Source: Margaritifera margaritifera
Lineage: Eukaryota; Mollusca; Bivalvia; Unionida; Margaritiferidae
DNA: 64,000 nt
Assembly: GCA_029931535.1 (NCBI GenBank)
Contig: JAQPZY010001675.1
Coordinates: forward strand, 7,525,501 to 7,589,500
Direction: 5' to 3'
Shown: one piece after another, positions 35,652 through 47,565 of the stretch
Layout of the letters: each line of letters begins with the position of its first letter
Position numbering within the stretch: position 1 is the stretch's first letter
Notes under the pieces: model-generated
The model's input: only the letters and a program-made list of their open reading frames with translations
Database searches by the model: none
Told to the model about the DNA's origin: nothing
Translations under genes and position numbers: made by a program

Positions 35652-36227
35652 CTATTCTGTATTTCATTTGCTTTTAAATACTTCAACATTTATTTAACTG
35701 TTTTGTATTTTGTTTAAATAGAAATATTTAAATATATATTTAACCTTTTTACATGCATATAGCTTTCAGTGTTAACGTCATTGTTTATAGTGAACATTCA
35801 CGTCATCGCTTGTGTACAATTTGTCATAGATTATTGTGCTTATTATATCCATACGTTATCGTTTGTTGTGTACAAATGCGTGATGATATATTGCAGAGTT
35901 TAATCATGTTGGTGTACTCCGTTCACTCATTCCCATACTTATTTTTCCAATATATATTTTAAAGTCAAATTGGTGTACGCCATTCACCCTTATAACATAC
36001 TGATTTTTCCAATATATAATTTTCAAGCCAAAGTGTTGTATGCCTTTCTTTCCTATACTGAAATTTCTAAAAGGGTTTTCACACTCTGCTGAGTTTCGAA
36101 CCACATACAGTTCGCTTTGATTTACTATGATTTACTTTTACACAACGCGGCCCATATACACTATATAACATGTTTTTACCTGTAAACTCCTAACAGACGA
36201 CAGTTTATTACTTGTACTTCAGTCTTA
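34431..36227. other. Gene-free AT-rich stretch
   Basis: No coding region is supported. It includes an (AT)n tract at 35,565-35,651. Around 35,910-36,110 a phrase of the type CCAATATATATTTT(A)AAG with TTGGTGTACGCCATTCACC recurs two to three times at about 60-bp spacing. Confidence 0.55.
35565..35651. repeat. (AT)n microsatellite
   Basis: About 43 uninterrupted TA units. Confidence 0.95.
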
Positions 36228-36316
36228 CTGACCTAGAAAATTATACATTAATTTATCGTATCTGTTCGAGATGGCTATTCACAACAATCGAAGTGGTCTA
36301 TTACTTTTCTTTCTTT

Positions 36317-39300
36317 TGTTTTTAAAAATAAACTTATTTCAGTAAGTAAACATTATATGGAATGAAATCTCTACTTTTTATCAGTTTCCTCGGACCGTTC
36401 TCGTCCCGTGTCTGATATCTGACTAGTTATATTGGAGTGGAAGGTCATAGCGCATCCACTATTGAAATGTTGGAAACCGCCGAAACCGTGTAGTAACGGC
36501 AAAGGATAGTCACTTACTACCGAACCAGTCAAAGCTAAGCGACCTCTCATCGAGCCCTACCTGCATGAAATCCATAGGAAGATGATTTATTTTCTCATAC
36601 ATAACAATTCAAACATATTTCGTCTCTATGAAGAGACACACACAAGCCAAACTTGCAGTGTTTACAAACTACACTTTGTACTTGACAATTTTTCGCATTG
36701 CTTGCTCACGTGATCCAAAATCTCGCGCCCTACATTCTGAGGTCAAGCAATAACGTGATACAAACAATCTATAAAGGGAAAAGGCCGATGACAATTTAAT
36801 TGCGTTGCAATAGGTAGCATTCGCAACTTTGAGGTCAATCCTATGGTTCATATCTCGAATATATGCTGATAGCTGCCATGCGAACCACCCCTATTTACGA
36901 AACAACGATTGACCAAGAAATTACGAATGCATCAAACTATTTTTTCATTCGTAACTTCTCGGTCAATCATACGGTCAGTCCAATCGTAGAAATGGCCGAG
37001 ATGGTCCGAATATGTTGGGGTTTCTTTTTTGCGGAGAAATTTCCGGGGAACAAAATGTATGATTTTTCTGTACATTACTGCGCCGACATGCGTCCGATTT
37101 TTGTCTTGTAAAAATAGCCGCGGCTGTTCCGAATGCAATATGTGGCAATCGGAGTTACCTCGGCCTTTTCCTATTAAGCCAGAAAAAAGTCGGATGTATG
37201 AAGCTGACTAATTGCCCCATATTTAGGGGGAAAAAAATTCTAACAGCACAAAATTCTTCCTCAACAAGACTTTAATTTTCACATATACCGTAAAACAGTA
37301 TTTCTCTACGTTATTCCGTCACGTGATAGGTTCGTTTCAATTAATGAAATTCAAAATGTCTGCCTATCAAACGCATTTCGCTGACAACTACTTCATACTT
37401 CCAGTGCTCGTAAGACAGCAGATTACTAGCATCCTCCATCTTAGTGATAGGAGGACTCAGGTCACAATTATTACTTCCGACTCAGTACCCACGAATGTAG
37501 TCCCAGTCTATTTTTAGAGCATATTTTCCTCTCTCATTTTGGTGGTGATGCATGCGTTAGATTTAGGCATTCTTGGTATTGACTTAAAGGAAATTGTTTA
37601 TTCTTTAGAATATGATCATTATGATGTGGTTGTCTGTGTTTATTTTGGCGACAGTGCACAGTAAGTAATGAGGCATTGTTGCCAGTCCGGAAGTGAAATC
37701 TGTGACCCACTGCACGTTGTTTTGTTTACAGTCTAGCCTCTCCCAAAAAAAAAAACAATGCCGGTTAATCAATGACAAGAACTTCCCCGTCAATTCTTCT
37801 TTGAAGATATTTTAGATTAAGATATGATTTATTAGGATTTGGACACAACAAATGTAGGGACTATATAGGAAAATGATTGGGATCTGAGTCCAGTACGGAA
37901 TCGGCATACTTTTCTCACATGGTGCACAGCGCCCATCAATCAGTCTGGTTCCCTGCTCTGTGTGCTCCTTCATACGCACTCCGCTACACGACTAAGTAAT
38001 CGGGAGAGACAGCTTTTACTAGTTACCAGCCTATGATATTTTCTTGCCAATTTAAGCCGAGTACCAGCGAATCCAACGCATCTGAAGTTTTTCTACAGGA
38101 ATGACTGCGGATGATCCGATTGGAATAAGTAGGCCCCAAGATTAAGCGATCATGGGACTAGACAGTGCTGCATTACTGAGTAGAAGTTGTTCAGTACTGG
38201 ATAATTGGCTCATGCATTGGTTTAATTAAAGTTACAAATTATGTTCCAAGTGTTATGTCTGAGAAGATAAATATTCTACTTCCGATTACAAACAGCTAGG
38301 GTTCGGTACTAGGTCACTTACTTATATTAGACGCCGCATAAAGCGACTATCCTATGCCGCTACCACGCTGTTTCGGCAAATTTCAACTTTTCAGTAGGGG
38401 ATGAGTTCCGATCTTCCACCCTAACATAACTGTCCAAATATCTCAAATTGAGTGTGAAAGGTCGGAAGAGGGAAATGTAAGAGGAAACTCGGACTAACCT
38501 AACCTGGATAAATCCCAGAACATGGTTTCCGTGGGTCCAGGAATTTTCTTTCTAACCAGGAATTATTATTTTTTAATCTCAGTATCTTTTTTTTTTTTTT
38601 TTTTAAACTAGTATCAAGAATAGAATTAGTTCTTTTTTTTTCTACATATCAAAGCAAAAGTATTCCCCCCCCCCCGGCCCCCCAATCAGGCCTAGAATTT
38701 AACAAAAATTTCCTTGTAGCCAGAAGGACTAGTAGATTGAGAAATTTACTATTCTTGTTGAATCTTCACTAGTCCTTCACACAAAATAATTTCAGACAAG
38801 TATCTAGATTACCAAAACTTGCATTTCTTAAATATCACAATCACTCATAATTCAGAAATACAAATCTTGCTTTAGAAAACCTCCAGGGTTACTTGGCAAT
38901 ATTCACAGCAAGTCCACAAGAAAAATACTGACTGATTATCCAGAAATTAACTGCAAAAAGAAAAGATGACTCACTAAACATTTTGTAGAGCCTTGTCATC
39001 CGGAAAACAAACAACAAATAACTTAATAAGAGATAATGACAAAGTCCTGATTCACGCTGGTCTTTATGTATAGTAACTACACAGACAGAAGGTTTAATGC
39101 AGTACCCATTATGCGACAGTGAAAGCAGGGTAAGAAGATCTCTTCTTTTAGCAGCATAGGTGGTGTGCGGGTTTTCACAACATATAGAAATCTTTCAACA
39201 AAATGTTTGTCTCCATGATGCTAATCCCATAAAGACGGAATTGTTAATCATAATAAGGATTTTGATGACTATGGCACTGCAATGACTGTGTGAGAAGTTA

Positions 39301-39921
39301 TTTGGACATTTGTGATGGGGTGTGAGGTCACAGCTTATTGTCTATCGAAAAGTTGATATTCGTCAAAACCGCGCGGTGTCGGCGTAGGGTAGCCGCTTAC
39401 TAACGGGCCTAGCAAACTTTAATGACCTTGCATTAAGCCCTCCATGTATGTTACTCAGAAATTGCGAGAAAGTGCTCTAACCTCACACCCCAACATATCT
39501 AAAATCGGGTAGGAAAAATCACAGAAAACTCGGACAAATAGTCTTTGACATACAACTTTACCTTATAAATCTAACAAAATCGGTAAAGATTTATACAGCC
39601 TCGTTTTGGAATTCGATTTGTAAAATCCTCATTTTGTTCTAACCCTTTAGGAGAGTAATTTAATCTCGTGGAATTACGCGATAAGGTCTGAGAGAACTTG
39701 GACATGGTCCAATCATCCAGACTTCCAAAAATTATATATAATAGCGTAAATAAATGCGGACAACTGAGACTTTACTAGCCATTGGACTATTAAAAGTATG
39801 AAGACTTCTAGTTCGACAGGAAATTTCCTAGCCTCGGGCTAGCGGACTAATTTCGATATAGTGGATAATATCGCGTTCAAGAGCTGTTTACTTATTGAAA
39901 TAAGTTTATTTTTAAAAACAG
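36317..39921. mobile_element. 3.6-kb region bounded by 36-bp inverted repeats
   Basis: Arm 36,317-36,352 and the reverse complement of 39,885-39,921 agree at 35 of 36 positions (core AAAATAAACTTATTTC). Weaker inverted similarity continues outward to about 36,228 and 40,013. Inside are three related copies of a roughly 180-bp segment, at 36,400-36,570 (+), 38,280-38,480 (-) and 39,290-39,460 (+). All contain a phrase like CGAAACCGTGTAGTAACGGC, then GGATAGTC(A/G)CTTACTA. No transposase frame is seen. The likeliest reading is a decayed non-autonomous DNA transposon or nested set of them. No target duplication was identified. Confidence 0.45.
36906..36969. repeat. Hairpin with 24-bp arms, plus a third direct copy
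   Basis: Arm 36,906-36,929 and arm 36,946-36,969 pair at 21 of 24 positions around a 16-nt loop. A further direct copy of the right arm (CATTCGCAACTTTGAGGTCA) lies at 36,818. Confidence 0.7.
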
Positions 39922-40141
39922 AAACAGCAACTAAATTAAAGTAGGAGTTAACGTTTACTACATATAGCTTGAACAGGTAAATTTTACATCTATTATATAG
40001 GTCGGAAAATCAATGAACCGATAGTGCAACACGCAACAGAAACAGCAACTAAATTAAAGTAGGAGTTAATGTTTACTACATATAGCTTGAACAGGTAAAT
40101 TACACATCTATTATAAAGGTCAGAAAATCAATGAACCGATT
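39918..40141. repeat. 118-bp tandem duplication
   Basis: Two direct units, the first starting at 39,918 and the second at 40,036, both begin ACAGAAACAGCAACTAAATT and end near AATCAATGAACCGAT. Only a few substitutions separate them. The first unit starts inside the right arm of the inverted repeat ending at 39,921. Confidence 0.85.
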
Positions 40142-43100
40142 GAATATCAAACACCTGTGCTTTTAGGTCATATACTCATACTGCATAACATAATAGAAAG
40201 TGAAAGTAGGCCACTCATAGCACGTGTGGCACTTAAACCTGAGGATTTTCACGAAAAGGATAATTATATGTATCCTAATTCACATACAAGTATACTGTAA
40301 AGTAGGAACTTCCAGATTTTTAAATTGTCAGTTGTTTCATGTTGTTTCATTGAACTTATTGACAACCTCATTTCCTGGAAATCCAATGGAAAAGACCGAT
40401 GAGTCATGAATGCCACGAGTCATGAATGCCTAGAGCAACACTGTATGCAAAGCTGGAAGCAGTCTCTTTGCATACTCGGAGTGATGGAATGGCAATAAAA
40501 GTTATGTATAATCCTAACCCTACCCTTAACCGTTTCTGTCCCATGACGTGCAATAACATTAATTTATCCCCAGATTTTGAATGTCCTGAAAATTAAGAGC
40601 CGGCTCAGTTTTTAAGTTGTTCTTTTGATTATTCCTGTATAAATTTGCAGCATTCTTTAAGGCGCTGTTAAAACTTTTCTCCTATACTTTAATAATTCAC
40701 AAATAAACGCTTTGGAGGAATCACCACAAATGTGTTACTCGGTAGATTTTACAGCACAAGGACAAGATGTGATTGGATGCCACCCTAGGTGCTGTCCTAT
40801 CCATTGCACCAATTCACCCACAGAAAACACGTGGCGGCAATTATCAGACTGGGTAATCTATTTTATTGCCTGTTCCTTCCATATGGACAACCAGATTTTG
40901 ATAGGTGTGTATAACAAAGATGATAACAAAGAACAAAAGTTTTAAAATTTAAAATTGTAAAATTCACATGCTAGAGTTCGTACTTATAATTCAATTCGAC
41001 TTAGCTTTGACATGATTATATTTATCCTGTACTTTGCACACGTTTTCAATTTTGTGGGCAGTCAAGGTTCATCAAACAGACTATAGAGCACACTGGCTCC
41101 ACAGATCGCTGATCATTTCAGTACTTTGTGCAAAAATATATAGAAATATTTGTTAATCAATGGTCAACTACCTCAACACTCATAATATGATTCCATGCTA
41201 CAACTGTTCAGAGTTGGTGAAATATAATTGGTTGTGGTAAAGAGGTGCCACGTTAGCAGTGCTCCATCTGGGTTGCTACCCACCCAACCCCGCCCCCTTC
41301 CCTTCCGTCCTTCTAGGGCCTTCACCTCTGCCCCTCTCCAAATCACTATACTACTACTTTAAACTATGGTGTTTTCCACAGATTTTATATTTATTTAATG
41401 TAAAACACATTTATAAATATGTTTCTGTCTGTTTTTACTTAAGAATAAAAAGTCCTAATGTTAGTCATCAACGGTAATTACGTTGGTCGCAAAAAAAATG
41501 TTCCTTAGTTCCCAAAAGTGCCCCATCGATCGAAAGAGGGTCTCTATCATAAAAAGTGCCCCTCTTGCACGACCGTTTGTAAAAAAAAAAATTAATCCTA
41601 GCCGAAGCAATGCGTCAGAGTACAGTATTTGGATGACCTTAAGGGTTATTGGTAATGCACAATTCAGTACAGGTGGGTGGGGGATGATACTCTGATTGTG
41701 AAGAAATGGTTATAAATTATGGTAATGCCCCATTTCTTTCAGTTTAGTATCCTGTAACATTTAGCAGTGAATGTATAAAAGAAAAACTTATAATAAAAAC
41801 AATTCCATAGCTTTTTGTCCACAGACTTTGATGCAGTGTACAGCAATATGGAGTCCTGTATGCAGTGAAAAAGAAATGACACTTATGAATAATCCATTTA
41901 GTGACAAGAAGAAGTGGATTTTGTTTAAAACTTGGAGAAATTGAATATGAGCTGTTTTTCTGCACATACTGTTATCAAATAAAATGGATTTTTTTCAATC
42001 CTGAACAATCTTGAAAGTAGTTCCTAAAAGAGGGTAGGGAGGCCTGTACTGGCCATATACAGCATTTTATGATGACAATGACACAATTGTACACGTATAT
42101 TGGTATTAATAATAATGATACAATTTTCAGTTCCTAAAATTATGATGATCGCCAAAATGAACTGTCTGGAATATTTTCATATTCTCCGCTCACGTGTCTT
42201 TCTTTACACACGCGTGGCTTATTCGACACATCGTAGAATCCATTGTAGTAAAGCACGTGGATATATACATGTCATATTCACCGTCACTAAATATGTTGCG
42301 ATATACTTAGTTTAACATTCATGATTATTGACAATCGTAACATCCAACAGAACTGAACGAAGTAACGTCTTCTAAAGTGTGAAACTGCTCATATATCTTA
42401 CTGAATCAGTTTGTAATTTTGTTAAAATTTGTCTTTTTCTTAATTTGAACAACACTCTTGCTTTACGGGAAGTGCCTTCTCACACACTAACGGAAACACA
42501 TATCACAACTACAATAGTTCTCATACTTACAAGCAAATTCAATATATATATCCCATTTATGCATACATATAAAGTTTAATTAGGATAATTAGCTAATGTC
42601 AAGTAGTTTTCATTATCTTTAGACGGGTATTAAGAACGAAGGACTGATAATATCCGAAGATATAAACTTCGGCGGATTCACAGTTACATAACTACATGCG
42701 GTGAAAGAAGAGAGGAAAAGAAGTAAAATGTAAAGAAGCAAATAAGTCATTTCATATTGTGTATTTCAGGAATGTTTAGGAATTTTCTTCGCTATTAACA
42801 GTATCGACCACAACTGTACTTTCAATATGGAAAGTTTGATAGCCATCGGGTTACAGGTATGCGTGTAATATGACTGTCAGCCTTGGGACCTGGTTGACTG
42901 GAAAAAGACCAATATGGCAGTCCCCATTACATGGCATCGTGATGTTTGCCACATGCACTGTACGCAAGACTCAGTGTATATGAAAAATGTAACGCTCGTT
43001 GCATCTTGCTTAGTCTTCATGCAACACGATAATTACAATGCAATTGCTCAATTCTATTTCAATGCCGTGATCTATAGCCCGTAAAATGCAATATCAAATT

Positions 43101-43660
43101 GCCTATTTTAGCTCTTATAAATATCTTTTCCTCAAAACAGATTGTAACTGCACATTTAAATGACAGTTTTTTAAGTTAATAATTTATAACTTTTCACTTA
43201 TTACGTTATATATGTGATATATGGCTATACCACACACACACACCCTGTTAAGCCTATTCGCATTACCAATAGCCTTTAACGGTTGTTTGACTTACTAATG
43301 AAAATATGGACTTGGAAATCAATTTATTCGAAATCAAGGATAAAGAAGCATCAATAACGGCTAATAATCAATACAAAACTAGGTCTTCCTCTACGCCATC
43401 CGTCCACCCACCGTATTTCTGTTCAGTACAGACATGGAAAATACAATGAAGTTACAAATCTTCAAATACTGTCTAGTAATTAATGAAGTGGCAGAGCAAC
43501 TGCAATGGCTCTCCATCGCAAATCCCACGCTTTTTCCCCCCTGCACATTCCAATACCCCCTGCATACCCCATATATAATGCGTCTTTCTGCTATAACTGC
43601 ATATATCAAATTTGGTAAGAAAATATTTGAAAATGTCAAAGACATATTTAAATATTTTGT
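40142..43660. other. Gene-free AT-rich stretch
   Basis: No coding region is supported. Open frames of 60-100 codons on both strands overlap and have no domains. No repeats above background were noted apart from short A and T runs. Confidence 0.55.
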
Positions 43661-43773
43661 TACTGATTTACAATGTTGTAATAAGAAATGTGTGTACATC
43701 TGACCTTTGACCCCATCTCAGGGACCCCAGTAATGGATGCTAAAGATACCCCCCCCCCCCGGCATATGGCTAC
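43661..43773. repeat. Left part of the target repeat unit, interrupted by the LTR array
   Basis: This stretch matches 57,092-57,198 closely (TACAATGTTGTAATAAGAAA, ACCCCATCTCAGGGACC, CAGTAATGGATGC). It includes a C-run that is longer here. Its continuation is at 56,318. The last four bases, CTAC at 43,770-43,773, are the left target duplication of the LTR array. Confidence 0.9.
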
Positions 43774-44523
43774 TGTTACGACTCTATGGTCTAAGAAAAA
43801 TGTAACAGAAAGAAAGTGAAACCAACAAATCAAGTAAAAATCAACAAGCAATTTATTACTAGATAATTAAAATGAAAAATCAAAAAGTCACTTACAGTAA
43901 TGTGTTTTGAAATCCTAATAATCCAATAAGAATGATTGTTCTAATCACAAGTCCTAAATATAGAATGTTCCGAATTCACGGCTGTGTCCTTGAATGTTAT
44001 TATGTGCCAATGGTCTCCAAAGTCCTGATGTACTAGAAATCTTGATGTGCTGATGTCAAAATGAAGTATTCCAAAATCTCTGAATAAGTTCACTTAAATT
44101 CCAAAATTGTCAATTAAAAATCAAAAATCCAAAAGTTTATGAGCACTGTTATAATCCAATGAATATTTAAAATAATTCCTCTCTTACAATTTGGAATGAA
44201 TTTTCACAACTGTAATAGCTCTTTACAAGACTGATGGTAATGTCAAAACTGAATAAATGTCCACCAAACATGGTATATATAAAGATTGGTCACATGACAG
44301 AATGTTCTAGAACATGAGTCATCTTAATGGAATTTTAACTGTAAACAAAATTCAACCTTGACCTTCAAATTGAGAAAACATATTGATCAAAACAACCTAA
44401 TTCAAGGACACTAGTTAAACATGTTTTTCCTGATAACATTAAGATTTAAGCAAATATTAAAGTGAAGAAACATTTATAATTTCCTAAAATATTTATAATA
44501 TTGTATAAACATCATACATAACA
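43774..44523 (-). repeat. LTR 1 (3' LTR of the left copy)
   Basis: Read on the minus strand it starts TGTTATGTATG and ends GAGTCGTAACA, giving TG...CA with TGTTA/TAACA ends. A TATA-like TATATATA lies at 44,274-44,281 and a minus-strand AATAAA at 43,852-43,857. It differs from LTR 2 by eye at 43,988 and 44,056 only. Confidence 0.95.
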
Positions 44524-44532
44524 CCTCCCCTC
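44524..44532 (-). other. Polypurine tract, left copy
   Basis: Minus-strand GAGGGGAGG directly abuts LTR 1, the normal place for plus-strand DNA priming. The identical tract is at 50,421-50,429 beside LTR 2. Confidence 0.85.
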
Positions 44533-44661
44533 ATAAAGAAAAAGAAAGATTTATGTAATCAAGCTTTCTTTTGAATATACATCTAATACTATAATAACCA
44601 AAATTACACAAGAACATGTTTTATGATACTGGACTTAATTACATCAAGCAATATTACATTT

Positions 44662-47565
44662 CTAGGCACGTGAGAGTGCATCTGCAATCACATTGTCTTT
44701 TCCCCTGATGTGTTTAATGTCAATGTTATATTCTTGCAATATCAAACTCCATCTCAACAATCTCCGATTTTTATCTTTCATTTTGCTGATGAAAGTAAGG
44801 GGATTGTGATCACTGTACACAATAATTGGAGAAAGAGCTGAGGTAACATACACTTCAAAATGCTGTAAAGCCAATATCAAAGCCAAACATTCCTTCTCAA
44901 TTGTGGAATAATTTTTCTGGTGCTTGTTTAGTTTTTTAGAAAAATAACACACAGGGTGATCCACACCATTTTTGTCTTCCTGAATCAATACTCCACCAAC
45001 CCCTACATCACTTGCATCAACAGATAATTTAAATGATTGGCTAAAATTTGGTGCAGAAAGAACTGGTGCATTCTTAAGCATGGCCTTTAACTTGTCAAAA
45101 GATTCCTGACACTTGTCAGACCAATAAAATTTGGCTTTCTTACTCAATAAACTTGTCAAAGGTTCAGCAATTTGGGAAAAATTGGAACAAAATTTCCGAT
45201 AATATCCAGCCATACCTAGAAATCGCATCAGTTGCTTTTTACAAATTGGAACTTGAAATTCAGAGATAGCTTTGACCTTAGCTTCTATAGGTTTAACTTG
45301 ACCTTGTCCCACAATATGTCCTAAAAATGTGACACAAGCATGGCAAAACTCACTTTTGCTCAAATTAATTGTCAGATTCGCATCACTGAGTCGATCGAAG
45401 AATTTTCGAATGGTTTCCAAATGATCTTCCCAGGTGTTGTTGTAGATAATGACGTCATCGATATAAGCGTCACAATTATCAAGACCAAATGTTATCATGT
45501 TCATCAGACGTTGAAACGTTGCAGGCGAATTTTTCATTCCAAACGGCATGACTTTATATTGATAAAGTCCATCTGGAGTTACAAATGCTGAAATTTCTTT
45601 TGCCCTTTCCGTCAGTGGAATTTGCCAGAATCCTTTTAAAAGGTCAAACTTGGTGACATATTCCGCATTTCCAATTTTATCAATGCAATCGTCCATTCTT
45701 GGGATTGGAAATGAATCAGTTTTGGTGACACTGTTGACTTTTCTATAGTCAGTACACATACGGAATGTATTATCTGGCTTGGGAACAAGAATACATGGTG
45801 AACTCCAGTTACTTTTACTTGGTTCTATGAAATCATTCTCCAGTAAATACTGAATGTCTTTCTTCAGATAGTTCTGTTTGAGAGGATTCATCCTATAAGG
45901 ATGCTGTTTCACAGGCGCAGAATCTACAATGTCAACGTCATGATAAATTTTACTTGTTCGTGTTGGAACATCAGGAAACAAGTGCTCATATTCATGTAAT
46001 AGCTGTTTTAGTTCATTTCTTTCCTGTTGTTGTAGATGTGAAAGTTTCTGGTCTAGGTTGTTCAATATCTCTGAATTTCGAAGATTGGTTATACCAGAGT
46101 CACTATAGTCTGATCGTACTCCATCGTTGATATCTTCACTGTGTGGGACAGGTACAACTAAATTAACAGAATAATTAGCTGGGCTATCTCTGTTAAAATA
46201 TTCCTTTAGCATATTTATATGACAAAGTTGTTTCTGTTTCCGTCTCCCAGGAGTGTTAATGATATAATTTAAGTCATTTACTTTCTTTTCAACGGTATAA
46301 GGACCAAAAATTTTAGCCTGAAGAGGATTCTGAGGTATGGGAAAGAGAGCCAGAACTTTGTCACCAGGTTTAAAACTCCTTTCCTGTGAATTTCTGTCAT
46401 ACCTTAATTTCATTTTTGACTGGGTAGTGTGAAGATTAGTTCTTGCTACTTCACAGGCCTTTGACAACTTGCATTTGAAATCAGAGACATAATCAAGAAG
46501 ATTAATCTTTGAATCTTCATTTGAAAGAAGTTTCTCTTTCAATAATTTCAATGGTCCACGGACAGTATGACCAAAAACTAGTTCAAAGGGACTAAAACCC
46601 AACGACTCTTGAACTGATTCCCTAACAGCAAACAACAACAAATGAACACCCTCATCCCAATCATTTTCTATATCAAAGGAATATGATCGAATCATATTCT
46701 TCAAAGTTTGATGAAATCTTTCCAAAGCACCTTGACTTTCAGGGTGATAGGCAGAAGATTTAAACTGTTGGATGCCTAATTCATGCATAACTTGTTGGAA
46801 AATTCCAGACATAAAATTTGACCCTTGATCCGACTGGACAGATTTGGGAAGGCCAACAAGTGTAAAATACTTCACCAAAGCTTTCACAATAGTTTTAGTT
46901 TTTATATTTCTCAGAGGAATTGCCTCTGGAAATCTTGTAGATGCACACATGATGGTCAACAAGTATTGGTTGCCTGACTTGGTTTTGGGTAAAGGACCAA
47001 CACAGTCTACTATTATTCTACTAAATGGTTCATCAAATGCAGGAATAGGTTGCAGATGAGCCTTAGGTATCTTCTGATTGGGTTTTCCTACCATTTGACA
47101 AGTGTGACAAGATCTGCAGTATTTAGAAACATCACTTTTGAGTTTCGGCCAATAAAAATGATTCAAGATCTTGTGATAAGTCTTACGGACTCCTAAATGA
47201 CCAGCCAAAGGAGTTTCATGGGCTAAATTAAGAATTTCCTGTCGATATGACTTAGGAGCAACAATTTGATAGCTCACTGACCACTCGTCACCAGCGGGTA
47301 CATCAGGTGGTCTCCATTTCCTCATAAGGACCCCATTTTTCACAAAGTAACACACTGGAACTTGTGTGGCTTCAGTTTCACTAATAGCCCTCTGAAACAA
47401 ACAAGATATCTCGGGATCTTGCTCCTGTTCAACGACAAGGGATTGTAGTTTGTCATCCTGATTAGAACAAAAGAGAATGAGTTGCCAAAAGAGGATCACT
47501 GTGATCAATACCATTTGATTGATCAATACCTGAGGAAAAAGTGACCTCATCAAAAGACTGACCAA
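44662..47565 (-). CDS. pol: Pol (integrase, reverse transcriptase, RNase H), left copy
   Basis: This 967-codon frame encodes the enzymes for copying and inserting the element. Integrase comes first: HHCC zinc finger (H116, H123, C153, C156), catalytic D187, D246 and E282 (spacing DD35E), and a GPY/F module at about 420-455. Reverse transcriptase follows, with FDLLKGFWQIP at 640-650 and YIDD at 701-704. RNase H has SVDAS, TIEKECLAL and YSDHNPL, ending DALSRA. INT before RT is unusual for Ty3/gypsy and marks the Gmr1 group. The frame is open before the first ATG and overlaps gag by 104 nt in the +1 frame, so expression as a Gag-Pol fusion by frameshifting is likely. There is no env-like frame between the stop and LTR 1 (138 bp). 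It is intact. Confidence 0.95.
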   Translation of the reverse strand: MVSLLMRSLFPQVLINQMVLITVILFWQLILFCSNQDDKLQSLVVEQEQDPEISCLFQRAISETEATQVPVCYFVKNGVLMRKWRPPDVPAGDEWSVSYQIVAPKSYRQEILNLAHETPLAGHLGVRKTYHKILNHFYWPKLKSDVSKYCRSCHTCQMVGKPNQKIPKAHLQPIPAFDEPFSRIIVDCVGPLPKTKSGNQYLLTIMCASTRFPEAIPLRNIKTKTIVKALVKYFTLVGLPKSVQSDQGSNFMSGIFQQVMHELGIQQFKSSAYHPESQGALERFHQTLKNMIRSYSFDIENDWDEGVHLLLFAVRESVQESLGFSPFELVFGHTVRGPLKLLKEKLLSNEDSKINLLDYVSDFKCKLSKACEVARTNLHTTQSKMKLRYDRNSQERSFKPGDKVLALFPIPQNPLQAKIFGPYTVEKKVNDLNYIINTPGRRKQKQLCHINMLKEYFNRDSPANYSVNLVVPVPHSEDINDGVRSDYSDSGITNLRNSEILNNLDQKLSHLQQQERNELKQLLHEYEHLFPDVPTRTSKIYHDVDIVDSAPVKQHPYRMNPLKQNYLKKDIQYLLENDFIEPSKSNWSSPCILVPKPDNTFRMCTDYRKVNSVTKTDSFPIPRMDDCIDKIGNAEYVTKFDLLKGFWQIPLTERAKEISAFVTPDGLYQYKVMPFGMKNSPATFQRLMNMITFGLDNCDAYIDDVIIYNNTWEDHLETIRKFFDRLSDANLTINLSKSEFCHACVTFLGHIVGQGQVKPIEAKVKAISEFQVPICKKQLMRFLGMAGYYRKFCSNFSQIAEPLTSLLSKKAKFYWSDKCQESFDKLKAMLKNAPVLSAPNFSQSFKLSVDASDVGVGGVLIQEDKNGVDHPVCYFSKKLNKHQKNYSTIEKECLALILALQHFEVYVTSALSPIIVYSDHNPLTFISKMKDKNRRLLRWSLILQEYNIDIKHIRGKDNVIADALSRA

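Noticed and set aside
44524..44661. A third, env-like gene in the LTR element
   Set aside because: Only 138 bp separate the pol stop from the LTR, and no frame is present.
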